Counted from the stretch's first letter, positions 43,980-54,970 are shown. The stretch: 64,000 bases of DNA from Seminavis robusta (GCA_903772945.1 CAICTM010000188.1:1-64000); one strand, 5' to 3'. Numbers and translations: made by a program. The notes: a model not told the origin generated them from the sequence alone.

Positions 43980-45463
43980 ATGCGACAGTGTAGAAGAAAG
44001 GCAAAACTCGTAGTAGCGCTGTTGTTATGGTCAGTTGTTGGTCAAGGCGCTGCGTTTGTGACGACGCCTCGCGTTTCCAAAACAATAGCCAGGCCCGGTG
44101 ATACCCTCCATTTCGACCTGTGGAAACCGAGTGGTTTAAGCAGCAGAAGACCGAGCCATCTTCACGAAACTTTTTCAAGAGAAGAACACAGCTGTGGTGG
44201 CGCGACAATTTGCCGCCAGCTCTCTTTTGAGATATCCAAACAGCTACCCCCAAGAAAAAAGAAAAGACGACAACCCGAGCCACTGCTACAGCGACTTTCC
44301 TTCCAGTACGACTGCGACATTCTCCAATTACAACAACAACAACAACAACAACAGAGCCATGTTCCCACAGAAAAACAGATTGGTGTCATTTTAATCCATC
44401 CCATTGGTGTGGGAATTGGAAAGTGGTTCTACAATCGATTGCTGGAATCACTCGACACAATCTACCACCAACAATCCAAATCCAACCAAACCAACACCAA
44501 CTTGATTGTCGCCGCTCCCGATTTGCTTGCCAGTGGCACGGCTGCCAATCCCATGATGTATGCAAAGGATGCAGATTGCATCCCCCTGACGGATGTTTCC
44601 GACATGCCCTTCTTGCGAGTCAACGACTGGGCGGCACAAATTGGTCGCTTAATGGCCAATTTGGAACGGGATTATGCCATTGACGAATGGTGCTTGGTGG
44701 CCAATGGAGGATGTTCACCCATTGCCCTGCAAGTAGCACAGCAATCAGTCCAATATCAGAGGGACAAATTGTTTCAACAGCAACAACAACCACAAAGTAC
44801 CAGTTCGTTCGAATCGCATTTCTTTCAACGACCCGTCACGCATGTCATCTTGTCATCTTGTCGTCGGTGCCACGATTGCCCTTTTTTCTTCCTCCAAAGG
44901 ACGAGGATATCACGAAACAAGCCAAATTGGACAAGATCCAGAAATCCTACAAGACACTCTGTGGTCTGACGGGAAAGTTGTTTTGGTGGTATGCACTCCG
45001 TAACGACGGTGCGTTTATCCAAACGTTTAGCGAACGCAATCTGGTGGCCGATGCGGCCAACCTGGGCGATGCTTGGACTCGTAATTGCGTCGCCACGGCG
45101 CGCATGAATCAAGGAACTAGTCGCTTCTCGACGTTTGCCTTTTTGGCTGGATCACTCCAAGCCGACGGATGCCGCGATAGTTTGCTCACGTTGCGGAACA
45201 GCGGTGTCTTGGTGGATCTCATTCGAGGGAGAGATGGACGTCGAAATCGTGCCAAGAGTTGGTTTTGGCAACGAAAGAAGAGCAAGACCAAAAGCACAAT
45301 CCAACGGGAAACGCTCCAACAAGTGTTGCAGAGAAACGGCAATCGAGGCAATGTCATTGAAGTCGGCGGTCGGATCAGTTTGGCACACGAAGACGGCCCA
45401 GGATATGCAAAGGCCCTCTTGGAATTTCTGGCTCGTCCAGCAGTGGTGGAGACCACACGGTAG
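43980..45463 (+). pseudogene. Plastid-targeted alpha/beta-hydrolase, frame broken by an 8-bp duplication
   Basis: From the ATG at 43980, a signal peptide (MRQCRRKAKLVVALLLWSVV) ends in GAAFVTTP; the A|F step is the diatom plastid import motif. A basic, Gln-rich spacer follows. The hydrolase core begins with QIGVILIHPIGVGIGKWFYNRLLE. Where the nucleophile elbow should be, the sequence is LVANGGCSPIALQVA: the usual Ser position appears to be Gly. A C-terminal His-containing motif GRISLAHEDGPGYAKALLEFL is present. At 44844-44859 the 8-bp unit GTCATCTT occurs twice in tandem. It shifts the frame so that translation stops at 44969. Without the extra unit the frame runs 491 residues to 45463. This could be a real null allele, a sequencing error or a haplotype difference. 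Confidence 0.8.
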
Positions 45464-48160
45464 CCAAATATATCATGCTCTTTAGCGGTATTGGAAGTGA
45501 CCAACCAAAATGGCAACCAGTTCGGCAATCGTTGGCTGGAGCTCTTCTTACGAAGTCCGTCAGAACGGGTCAGGTCGTTTCGGCTTTTCGTGCAGTTGCA
45601 CAAAAGATGTTGTGGGTGGACCCAGCAGACAGTGAACGTGTGCCGAGAGAAAGGCACGGTTGGTTTGCAGCTGCCAGCTTACGGTCATTCGGTTCAGTGG
45701 ATGAGGACATGTGAAATTGCAGCCGACATTCGTCCAATCAACACAACTCCGAGGGTCACACCAAAACGTCGTCTTATGCCCAACAACATGCACCACAGCT
45801 CCGGCTGATCCACGGAGGCTTCGCCAGGCATTCCCGTCAACCCGACGCCTTGAAACCCTTTCCGCAAGAGGGCAGCGGAGTGGGGTTCCTGCAGTCCAAT
45901 GCAGTAGGAGTGACAGTCGAATGTGCTTGGAACCTCTGGAGCTCTGGCTCGTCTGCAGTCGTACAGTGCTTTGCCTCGTATGTCCCGCACGCAGGACCCC
46001 CTTCCTCCACGAGAAAGTGAGGAGGCTGCGTCTGGATATGGCCGTTGCTTGGACATTGCTCATACCAAAACATGCAGATTTTGGCTACCGGTACGAACCA
46101 TGTCGGTCATGGCTACTGAAGATTCGGCAACAGGAGACTAGAACACGGAAAGGCACGCTCCACCTAGTAAACTCTAGCTTAAACTCTCCTGGTTTCTTCA
46201 ACCTGCACCGCAAAGCAAGGCCGAAGCAACCAAGGCCTATTGCAGGAAGAGAATGAGGATGGTAACGGTGAGCTTCACGGTATTCTCGTGGGTAATTTGG
46301 GTTAGAACGGCAAGTGCTTCTTTGACGAAGCTGTGTTGCCAACTCCGATGAGGATTCGTGGGAGGTGCAACCAATACATCCTCCTGTGCGCTATGGAAGC
46401 TCCTGGAACAGGGTGAATGTTGGACCACTCGCTTCCTGGTATTGTTGAGTCTCTTTGCTTTGGCGGACCCGTTCCTTCTCAGTTGCTAATCAACAAACCC
46501 CTTCCATGAGAGGCTCCAAGTTGCTAGAACTTGAGCTTTATGACTTAGGCCAGGTCCTCTTCTTTGTAGAACCGAGAACTAGCACAGCCACCATAAAGTG
46601 GAATTGCAACGCTTATTTATTTGATCAAATCCTCCTTGCTGAACCCAAGAAAAAGTACCTAATTTCTTCGGTAGACTAGCTAGTCTCCAGGTCGTGGTTG
46701 AGTGGTATCTCGTGCTGGCATCTGTTGACTCCAAGTACAAGAAGTAAGTGGTACCAGTGCACCTTTGTGCCTTTCAATTTAAGGGTGATAAGGAATATGG
46801 AGCCACTTGCACCGGTAGCCCCAGAGCAAGGTCCTCTTAGAAGCGAGGAGAGTCCACTTTCAGAGGCCCACCACCATCCAGGAGCGAAAGAGCCAGCGAA
46901 AGCTAAAAGCTCTTTTGTGCATTGGGCGAACACGTTGAGCTACGGTGAAATGAATTATGACATAGGCCTGTCTTGCTCCACCGATCCTAGCTGATCCTTC
47001 AATGAAATACCGTTGCTATGGCCAGGCAACACAAGGCGACGCACCTTGATGCCCTCTTGTGCACTTCAATAGCTGCTTTGATGTCACAGTGAATCCAGAA
47101 GTAAAACAGATCTCTATATCCTATTCTCAGTTGCCAAGAGTTAGTGGTTTGCTGGGGGAGTCAGTGTTCATTCTTCTTTTTAATAAAGTTTCACTCAATA
47201 ACTCTAAATATTTCTGAAAGAAAAGAAGAATGCAATTAAAGACCCAAGACACTCAAGGTTAGGAACAGCTTCCCCTCAGCTCTAAAAGGATCTTCGTCGT
47301 TTCAGTTCCCGCGTTCCCAGTGCCCAAAGATTGCCGGCAACTGGCTCTAAAACTCAAATAAATACATGTTCGAGGTTCGGTGTTGCAGGACAAAGAGCTT
47401 TCACTGAGAACACTACAGCACTACAATGTCATGACTAGCTAGTAAACAACCAACTACACGTACAGGTACCCTCCGTAACTCTGCTAGCTAGAAGACTAGA
47501 AGAGCGTGAGCTGAGCACGCAAGCTAAGCTAGCCAGGCAGAAAGTGTTCCTCCATTGCTGCGAATGTGCGAAAGCTCTGGGGAAGTGCGAAGTGCCAAAG
47601 CAGCAGGCCACCTTTCAAAAGATGTCCTCCTTCTAAATCTATCTCTTTAGAAAAGGCCTAATGTCTGTTGGCCATTGGCCACAATATTATTAGATAACCG
47701 GCAGTCACTTGGATGCTGCAATACTGGTGAAATTGCAATCCCTTGGGATAATTAAATTTGTACCCCATAGGGAAGTATGGGAAGTCAAATCCTGGGGGCT
47801 GCACAGTCGAATCGTCAGTCTGACTCGTGTAAAAGCGCGCAAAACGCGGGAAACTTTGTTAGTACTGATAATTTGTATAGTAAAAACATGTCCACCCGGG
47901 CGACATTTGTCTCACATCTTTTGAGTTTATGGCGTGAAGTTTAGATGTGAAGGTCGTTGTGGATCGAGGCAAACCAATTTGAAAAGATACCTCCACCCCC
48001 ATCAACAGCCATGGAGTCGACCAGAGGCAAATGCAACATCATCACCAAAGTGAATCCAACTCTGCACATCCATCCGCATAGGTATCCCTGAGCCTCTGCT
48101 TGAACTTGATCCAAAACGGGCAACACTTTGTTAGGGCTTGTCGACAGTAGCATAGCCAGA
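45464..48160. other. Long stretch without a supported gene
   Basis: Several frames of 70-180 codons overlap on both strands at 45490-46260. One frame without ATG (45713-46018) reads like protein but matches nothing. From 46680 to 48160 only short scattered frames are seen. Confidence 0.4.
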
Positions 48161-51100
48161 ATGCCTAGGACAGAGAATGACGAACGGATCGAGGAGGCCC
48201 TCATTCCCATGCTGAAGCGGAATGCCAGTATGCATGGCTTTTTCATACCTCTCAAGTATTGGGCTCAACGTGTGAATCAGAAGCTGGACATGGCAATGGA
48301 AGATGGAGCTCTGAAGAAGACTATGTTAGAGTCGAAGTGCAATATCCTCAACCGCGAATTGGATGCATGTGATGAAGACAGAGCCAAGTACTCACCTATC
48401 ACCAAGATCAAGCTGGAGCATAGAAAGATCTCACAGAGGAGACAGTCAATTATCAGGCTCAGTGATGGAAGGAAGAAGGTCTTCTTCATTTGTGTGGAGA
48501 CAGAGGAACAGAAAGAGTACAAACCAGATCCAACGAAGCCGCCGCCAACCGAAAAGCAGAGAACTGCATACTTCCAGAGGCAATACAACACATGGGCCAA
48601 CCGAGCAGACCATGTGATGAGGCTGCATGAGGTTCGTGAGGATAGTGAGACCGAAGAACAACAACAACAACAACCACAGCCCAATGCACTGACCATAACA
48701 ACCACAACTGCGACAACAGAGACCCAACAGCAGCAGCAGCCTAGGACTGTGACTCCAACCAACTTCGATACGGACGAGCAACCGATAACCGAAGCGCCAA
48801 CCGAACCGAGCGAGGAGACGGAAGAACTGAAACCGGAATCCATCTTGGGAGATCCATCAAACAGCGATCTCTTTGCCATCTTTGATGGACTTGTGAACCC
48901 AGAGTTCCTCAATAGCCCTGACTTCTTTATTGAGAAGGAAGAAAATGATGTCCTCGACACACTCAGAGACCGGATCCGGCGGCGGGGTATCGAACTGCAG
49001 AAAGAAAAGCATAAGGAGCATTACGAGATGTTAGATAAAGAAAATCCATTAGCACAAATAGACTGCAGCAGGCACGAACCTGCTCTTAATAAGTTCTGTC
49101 TCCCACCAAACAAGAGAGCTATCCAGAGTGTTGTCCAGATAGCACTGAAGATCGAAAATGACACAGATGGGATGGCTGGCCTGTTTCAGCTTCCCAAGTA
49201 TGGTGGGGGAGCAGGCAAAGGCCATGGCCGTCGACTTGTTGCAATCATTCCTTCCAACAACCTCAAGACGTTCTTGCACAATGGGAAGCAGTGGTACCCT
49301 CGACTCCTTGAAGCGTCCATAGGCAGCGGCATGGCTGGCGATGATGCCGGCTTTGCCTTGATCAAGCTTGCTCGATACCATCACGAGCAATCATTCCACG
49401 ACGTCTGCCGAACTACGCTGGAATTTAGACAGAAGAAGATGGATCCATACCTTCAGATGTTGATGATGAGGAAAGCCAACCTCACATATGAAACAATGCG
49501 CACCATAAGACCTTACCTCAATGCAGAGAAATGTAATCCTTTTCAGTCAGAGAGAGCTATCCGCGCACTTGAGGCAACGCCAAACATCTCCCCAATCTTC
49601 ACAGAATTTGAAGAGGACGGTGTAAAGTGCAATGCTTGGTGTCTTCCATGCCAAGATGTAATCGCCGAAGAGAAGCAGAAGAGAGAGTCGCTTCAAGAAG
49701 ACGAGATGCATGCCATGATAACAGCCGACCATGGGCAAGGGGCCATGAGAGTGACTCTTGGTCTCCGGTTCATTGGAGGCGGCAAGGTCATCGATGAAGT
49801 CGACCACTTGGTAGGTCATGTTGACTGTAGAAAGGACAGTCGAGAAGTCTTGGACGCCAGCAAAGTCATCTCAAATATCAACGGAGCAATCAAAGCCATA
49901 GCGACTCTCGGAATCCTTCACTTGATTATCTTGTGCCAAGGCGACTTGAAGTGGGTGTCGGAAGCCCTTGGAAAGCCCGGCATGTCGACCTGCCACTGTC
50001 CTTGGTGCAAAAACAGGCGGCACAAGTTTCAACGGGGAGGAAAATACCACCCGCTTGATATTGTGGAACCATGGACTCTTGCAAAGATGAAGGAACACTT
50101 GGAGTTGTTGGAGTCCGGCAAGTTGAGTAGGAATAATGCAGACGAAGCCAACGGCATAGTCCATGCCCCCTTGCTAGACATAGAGCCAAGCAACTTCATT
50201 TTCTGCCCTCTCCACGGAATAGTCTTGCATGCGCACCATGTGTTCGAGCACTTCCAAAAGTATCTCAGCCAACGAATCCAATCAATCCCTCTCGAGCTGC
50301 TGCTGGCTCGAGACAAGAAGACAGCATGCGAGCGACTGGTCCAAGAAACAAAGCAGACGGCATTGGATTTGGAGGAGCAACTCAAGGGAATGGAAGTAGA
50401 CCTTGAGTATCTTCGTAGAGGTGGAGCCTTTGAAGATGATGATGAACATCACAAGGAGCAATTCCTTCTTCTTGAAGGAGCCGCAACACAGACCAGGAAG
50501 GCTCTGGAGGCAGCAAAGGAGAAACACGAAGAAGCCAAATCAACATTGAAGACTGTGAGCAGCAAGCTTACCAAAATGCAAAACAACAAGAAGGAGTACG
50601 GAAAGCAAACCGAAGACTTGTGGCTTACCATTGAGAAGACACTCAGGAAAAATTACAACGTGAAGGCGTCCTCGTATCATGGCGGCGCAATGGAAGGCAA
50701 CGAGTGTCGGAGGCTAATGAGACACGCCACCGAGATAATGGGAGACGTGAAGATAGCGGCGATGGAATACTTGAGTGCGCTTTCTGAAGAGGAGAGAGCC
50801 AAGAGAGCTGATGAAGAGGAGATTGATCTCCACCTTGGGGCGTTTGCAAGACTCCTTCAGTACATGGATGTCATGGCCCACTATGCGTACCAACCATATG
50901 GCAGCTTGACGGATGGAGATCTTGATGATGCCGAGAGGATTGTCCGGGACGCAGTCGAGCTCTGGATGAACCTGCTGCCAACTGTGACCATGAAAGTCCA
51001 TACATGGGCCCATTTCCTTGAACACTTGCGCCGATTCCGAGGACTCAAGAGCCACACAGAGGAACCAATCGAGAGGGCCCATCAAGATGGGAAACGGCAT

Positions 51101-51649
51101 GACGTTCGGCTCAAAGCAGTCCGCGACTTTGTGAAGAAGACCAACAACATTCAAAGGCACACGGCAATCGCCAATGATGAGAGAGTAAAGGCAGCACAAG
51201 CGGACATGGAGAAGAAGAGGCCTACGAGGAAGAAGGGTGAAGAGGAAGAGCGACAGAGTGAGATGAAGGCAGAATCGAGGAGGCAGCAGATTGAATCAAT
51301 CCTGGCTCTCTCACCACTCCAAGTCAAAATACCATCATTGTTGAGTCTTGCACAGGCACACATGTCACCAGAGGAAGCTAGAAGGTTGCAGGAGCTGGCC
51401 AAAGAGGACGAAGAAAGAGAGCAGCAAGAAGCAATTGAGAAAGCAGAGGAGAAGCTGGCAAAAGCAACCAAAGCAGCCCGAAAGGCAGCCAAGGCAGTCG
51501 ACAAGGCAGCCGACAAGGCAGCCGACAAGGCAGCCAAACCGAAGAAGAAGACCACCGCCAAACGAAAGAATCCATCAACAACGAAGGCAGCAGGAACCAA
51601 GAAAAAGAGGGCAGCAAACAAGAAGAAGGATGCTCCACAGACGAAGTAG
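48161..51649 (+). CDS. 1162-residue unknown protein, probably a DDE-type transposase
   Basis: A single open frame from the ATG at 48161; it extends upstream only to a TTG. The first 270 residues are hydrophilic with a Gln/Thr-rich linker. The conserved-looking core (about 320-1000) has a first Asp in ITADHGQGAMRVTLGLRF (Asp523), a second in ILCQGDLKWVSEALG (Asp595), and a Cys cluster STCHCPWCKNRRHKF. Next come PLLDIEPSNFIFCPLHGIV and, about 370 residues after Asp595, WAHFLEHLRRFRGLKSHTEEPIERAHQDG, with Glu967/968/971. This order resembles D-D-E cut-and-paste enzymes with a long helical insertion; the insertion (about 710-880) is coiled-coil-like. The C-terminus is Lys/Ala-rich, like a histone H1 tail. 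I cannot name the family and saw no terminal repeats. The intact frame suggests recent activity or selection. Confidence 0.72.
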   Translation: MPRTENDERIEEALIPMLKRNASMHGFFIPLKYWAQRVNQKLDMAMEDGALKKTMLESKCNILNRELDACDEDRAKYSPITKIKLEHRKISQRRQSIIRLSDGRKKVFFICVETEEQKEYKPDPTKPPPTEKQRTAYFQRQYNTWANRADHVMRLHEVREDSETEEQQQQQPQPNALTITTTTATTETQQQQQPRTVTPTNFDTDEQPITEAPTEPSEETEELKPESILGDPSNSDLFAIFDGLVNPEFLNSPDFFIEKEENDVLDTLRDRIRRRGIELQKEKHKEHYEMLDKENPLAQIDCSRHEPALNKFCLPPNKRAIQSVVQIALKIENDTDGMAGLFQLPKYGGGAGKGHGRRLVAIIPSNNLKTFLHNGKQWYPRLLEASIGSGMAGDDAGFALIKLARYHHEQSFHDVCRTTLEFRQKKMDPYLQMLMMRKANLTYETMRTIRPYLNAEKCNPFQSERAIRALEATPNISPIFTEFEEDGVKCNAWCLPCQDVIAEEKQKRESLQEDEMHAMITADHGQGAMRVTLGLRFIGGGKVIDEVDHLVGHVDCRKDSREVLDASKVISNINGAIKAIATLGILHLIILCQGDLKWVSEALGKPGMSTCHCPWCKNRRHKFQRGGKYHPLDIVEPWTLAKMKEHLELLESGKLSRNNADEANGIVHAPLLDIEPSNFIFCPLHGIVLHAHHVFEHFQKYLSQRIQSIPLELLLARDKKTACERLVQETKQTALDLEEQLKGMEVDLEYLRRGGAFEDDDEHHKEQFLLLEGAATQTRKALEAAKEKHEEAKSTLKTVSSKLTKMQNNKKEYGKQTEDLWLTIEKTLRKNYNVKASSYHGGAMEGNECRRLMRHATEIMGDVKIAAMEYLSALSEEERAKRADEEEIDLHLGAFARLLQYMDVMAHYAYQPYGSLTDGDLDDAERIVRDAVELWMNLLPTVTMKVHTWAHFLEHLRRFRGLKSHTEEPIERAHQDGKRHDVRLKAVRDFVKKTNNIQRHTAIANDERVKAAQADMEKKRPTRKKGEEEERQSEMKAESRRQQIESILALSPLQVKIPSLLSLAQAHMSPEEARRLQELAKEDEEREQQEAIEKAEEKLAKATKAARKAAKAVDKAADKAADKAAKPKKKTTAKRKNPSTTKAAGTKKKRAANKKKDAPQTK

Positions 51650-52616
51650 ACGTACCAGCAAGGAGTGTCCGTGTGGTGGAGGGAGGGAGGGAGGAAGGAA
51701 GGAGCGGCGCCGGAAAGGAATCATCGTCATGGTGCTGACGATTGGAGTGGAGAGTTTGTGCTGATCGAAGGCGTGAGTGCTCTAGCTAGCTAGTAGCTAG
51801 CAGGAATGCCGATTGCTATTGATTGATTGATTGATTCGAACTTCGATCTTTTGGATCTTTCGTCAGTTGGAGTTGTCACTTCGTTGGAACGTCTTAGACT
51901 TAAAGAACCACTATTAGAAGATTTAACAAACTGGACTCACGGATCCATTCCCGCCATTCGTTCGGAACACTGACGTTCCGGATCGAAACCACAAGAGGCA
52001 ACAGTTTGTGTTAGATAAGAGAAAGAGAGAGTAACTCACGCATGTTACAACATGCGTTGCCCCTAGTTTTCACATCAAAGAGAAGGGAATGATCTATTGA
52101 TTGCTTTGGTTGTTTAAACGTTCCGGCAAGATTGCCAATCTATCATACAAAGAGCACTCTTTTGGTCATTGAGTAGCGTCCAATCACCGTCGGAGGCGCA
52201 TGCATTGATCGATACTTTGGCTCGGAGAATCATGCAATCGGCAGTTTCAGCGCCACCAACGCTCCTTATCAATGGTAGCAATCACGGGATCGAAATATTT
52301 GAAGCATGCATTCCCCAAGATCGATCGATACTTTGGCTCTTGAGTAGCAGCAAACCCAATCGGAGCAGCATGCCATTGACGCACAAAGTATGAGGCCACA
52401 CACGGGTATCGATATTTGGATTCCTTGAGTATAGGCGACAATCATGGGATTGATGGCCAGGCGACTAGGCTCAACGGTTCAAGCCTCTACTTGAATCGAG
52501 TTGCCTCTTTCATTTTGACCTCATAAATCGACAATCTGCAGCCAAACAGCAGATCTCTGCAGCTTTTCCGCCTCAATCCTTCAAGCATTTCAACTCTTCG
52601 ATCCTTCGTCTCCACC
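51650..52616. other. Intergenic region with decayed direct repeats
   Basis: No gene is seen. GATCGATACTTTGGCTC occurs twice (near 52208 and 52321) inside longer, diverged direct repeats. A short GATT tandem lies at about 51818-51836. Confidence 0.5.
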
Positions 52617-53783
52617 ATGAGCAGCAACGATCCCCTCGTCTTCGATCTTTCAAGTCTACCTCTTTATCCCATCGATTCCACCATGGCCGATCCCTCTTCC
52701 GCCAAGACCGATTCCACCATGGCCGATCCCTCTTCCACCAAGGCGTCTGCCACCAAGCCCGACACCACCATGGCCGATCCCTCTTCCACCAAGCGCAAGT
52801 GGAGGACCAAAGTTACCGGTCCCAACGATGACTTCAACGTCTTTCGAGGCATCCAAACAACCGTCATCAAGGATGCCAAGAACATGCATCACCAAGTTGA
52901 TGCCGCCGCTTTGACCTCCCAAGTGCTGTACACGGACGAGAATGGGAAGGTTATCTCCGCGGTCACCGTTGTGATGCCTTCGTTGATCTGCCACCAAGCC
53001 TTCAACAAGAAGTATCTTGGGCCTCCCGGCAACCAACCCGTCGTTCCCTGGCACCAGCTTCCGTACAAGGACGATGATGACGAGCTTAAACCCATCACGA
53101 TCCAGGCATTCAGCATGCATACCATCGCCCTTCTTGCTCAGCATCAGTGCTGGGTCCAAGCTGTTGTGACAACAGGGTGCGAGCCATCAGAGCATGAAGG
53201 TCTGATTCTAACCTCCGTCCATGATGGAGAAGGCAACTTGACGAGTTTTTTTAGAGGTACCATGCTCCCACCACCGGAAGGAGAAGAAAAGGAGGGTGCT
53301 ACATTCCCACCACCGGAAGGAGAAGAAAAGGAGGGTGCTACATTGACCACCGCCCTCTCTGACGATAGCGATGAAACTGTCGAACCCCCGGATGCTGGCT
53401 TGATGGCCATGATCAAGGGACAGATCGACACCTTCAACGCCAACAACAAGAAGGAGGAGAAGGAGGAGCGTTGGGTGCAGGGCCCTTTGATTCCTTGTCC
53501 AAAGCTTAAAGAGGGCCAAACACTAAAGATTACCATCAGAGGTCCAGGCGATACTGAAGACACGGTTCTTTATGTCAAGGCAGTGGCCAAGAAGAAGGAT
53601 GACGGCGCCGAGAAGGATGACGGCGTCGGCAGCAAGAAGGATGACGGCGTCGGCAGCAAGAAGGATGAGACTGAAGAAGCCTCGAGCTCTGATTCTGGTG
53701 AGGATATCGATTCAGACTGCAGTTATGGTGAACAGGAGGAAGAGGAAGAGGTGGATGATAGCTACAAGTTCTGCAGTATTTAG
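52617..53783 (+). CDS. Unknown protein with N-terminal and acidic internal repeats
   Basis: 388 residues from the ATG at 52617 (ACCATGAGC). Three copies of TMADPSS(A/T)K occupy residues 20-60. A folded-looking part follows (about 65-205: VFRGIQTTVIKDAKNMHHQ... and ITIQAFSMHTIALLAQHQCW). Then come two exact copies of PPPEGEEKEGAT, a short helical part and a Lys/Asp-rich C-terminus with repeated KKDDGVGS and a final acidic EQEEEEEVDD. No signal peptide or membrane helix is visible. I do not recognise a family. The repeats point to recent internal duplications. The protein is probably nuclear or cytosolic; this is only composition. Confidence 0.65.
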   Translation: MSSNDPLVFDLSSLPLYPIDSTMADPSSAKTDSTMADPSSTKASATKPDTTMADPSSTKRKWRTKVTGPNDDFNVFRGIQTTVIKDAKNMHHQVDAAALTSQVLYTDENGKVISAVTVVMPSLICHQAFNKKYLGPPGNQPVVPWHQLPYKDDDDELKPITIQAFSMHTIALLAQHQCWVQAVVTTGCEPSEHEGLILTSVHDGEGNLTSFFRGTMLPPPEGEEKEGATFPPPEGEEKEGATLTTALSDDSDETVEPPDAGLMAMIKGQIDTFNANNKKEEKEERWVQGPLIPCPKLKEGQTLKITIRGPGDTEDTVLYVKAVAKKKDDGAEKDDGVGSKKDDGVGSKKDETEEASSSDSGEDIDSDCSYGEQEEEEEVDDSYKFCSI

Positions 53784-54236
53784 GCATTGTAGCATTTAAC
53801 TATCTATAGTACTATTGATACTAGAACTGTGCTCTATAGATCTAGCTAGCTAGTTGATGTTTGTACATGTAGTTGTTGCTGTGTGTATCCAATGCCTTGA
53901 TGTACAAGTAGCCAAGCTAGAAGCCGAAGCGTTGCCCGTGTCATCATGTTATGACAGTGACAGCTACTAAATCTACCAGTTTGGCTAGCTATTAACTAAG
54001 AAGTAGAACTAGTAGCTGTCACTGTCATACCATGACCGGCAAGGCAATACATACACACTACAGGGTGGCTAGCTAGCTACTACTAGAGGAGAGTCAAACG
54101 ATAAGATAAGAGTGCTATATTATTTTTTGGATACCTACACTGCTATTGCTTTTGGTGGGAGCATACATCCCATTATGATTGTTGCCATTTGCCTTGTTGG
54201 TTGCTGTGGATAGGTCTGTTGTTGTGGATTGCATAT
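53784..54236. other. Region between convergent unknown genes
   Basis: No gene is seen. CTAGCTAG-type palindromes recur (53845, 54070). A near-palindromic pair, TGACAGTGACAGCTACT (53953) and AGTAGCTGTCACTGTCA (54010), forms a long hairpin with a ~40-base loop. Confidence 0.5.
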
Positions 54237-54970
54237 TCATTCTTCATCCTCTACAGTGACATACGTGTACTCTGTATCAGTGGACCGAGTGCTGATCTGC
54301 TCCTGACCAATCAAATCCACCAACTCCTCCAAATCAGCATCTTCCTTCCTTTCATCCCAGGGCTCCAAGGTGCCACTGCTTTCTCGGCGATTGTTGTTGT
54401 GTGGTTTCTTCTTCATGACAGCAGGAGCAACAGCAACAGGCACAGTCTTGATTGCCAGAGGCATAGGAGGAGGCTTTTTCATGGCAGCAGGCTTGGATGC
54501 AGGCAACTCAACTGGTGTAAGGCAAGGTTGAGCCACCACGACCACCTCTACCTCTGGATCTGCTCCTAGACCTGTTGGCTCAACAAAGCGTCCCTGGCCA
54601 GCAGGCAAAAGGAACACAATCTCAATGCCACTGTTGAGTTTCATCACAAGCTCTCTTCCTGAAAGGGTGAGAATCCAAAGCGGACAAGCCTGCAATCCTT
54701 GTCATCCACCAAGCTTGACAGATGATCCCCAACCTTCTTTCCCTGCTCTGGAGTCATATACTGGTTCTTCTTGAAAGACCAGAGGAAAGTAGAGTCTTCT
54801 TCCCAGGTACTGACCAGCATATCCAAGTTTGACAACAGAGAAGCCATGGAACGGCTTGTGGCAGGAATTCTTGGCTCATCCTCACTCTCTTCGCTGATAC
54901 TCAACTCATGATCAAGGTGGTAGATGGTAAACAAATGGTTGTGGCCAATCCTTTTGATGTCAAGCTTCAT
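54237..54970 (-). pseudogene. Unknown gene in two overlapping frames
   Basis: A first frame (54644-54970, 108 residues, ATG start) reads MKLDIKRIGHNHLFTIYHLDHELSISEESEDEP and ends at TGA. A second frame on the same strand takes over, LVMKLNSGIEIVFLLPAGQGRFVEP, and runs to 54237. It has a Pro/Lys-rich part and an acidic end (DADLEELVDLIGQEQ). The stop of the first frame overlaps an ATG of the second (TGATGA). Either a single-base change broke one gene of about 245 residues, or these are two unrelated short frames. No family is recognised for either. Confidence 0.4.

Noticed and set aside
45485-46342. Several overlapping frames up to 181 codons
   Set aside because: They overlap on both strands, and none has a recognised domain or a convincing start.
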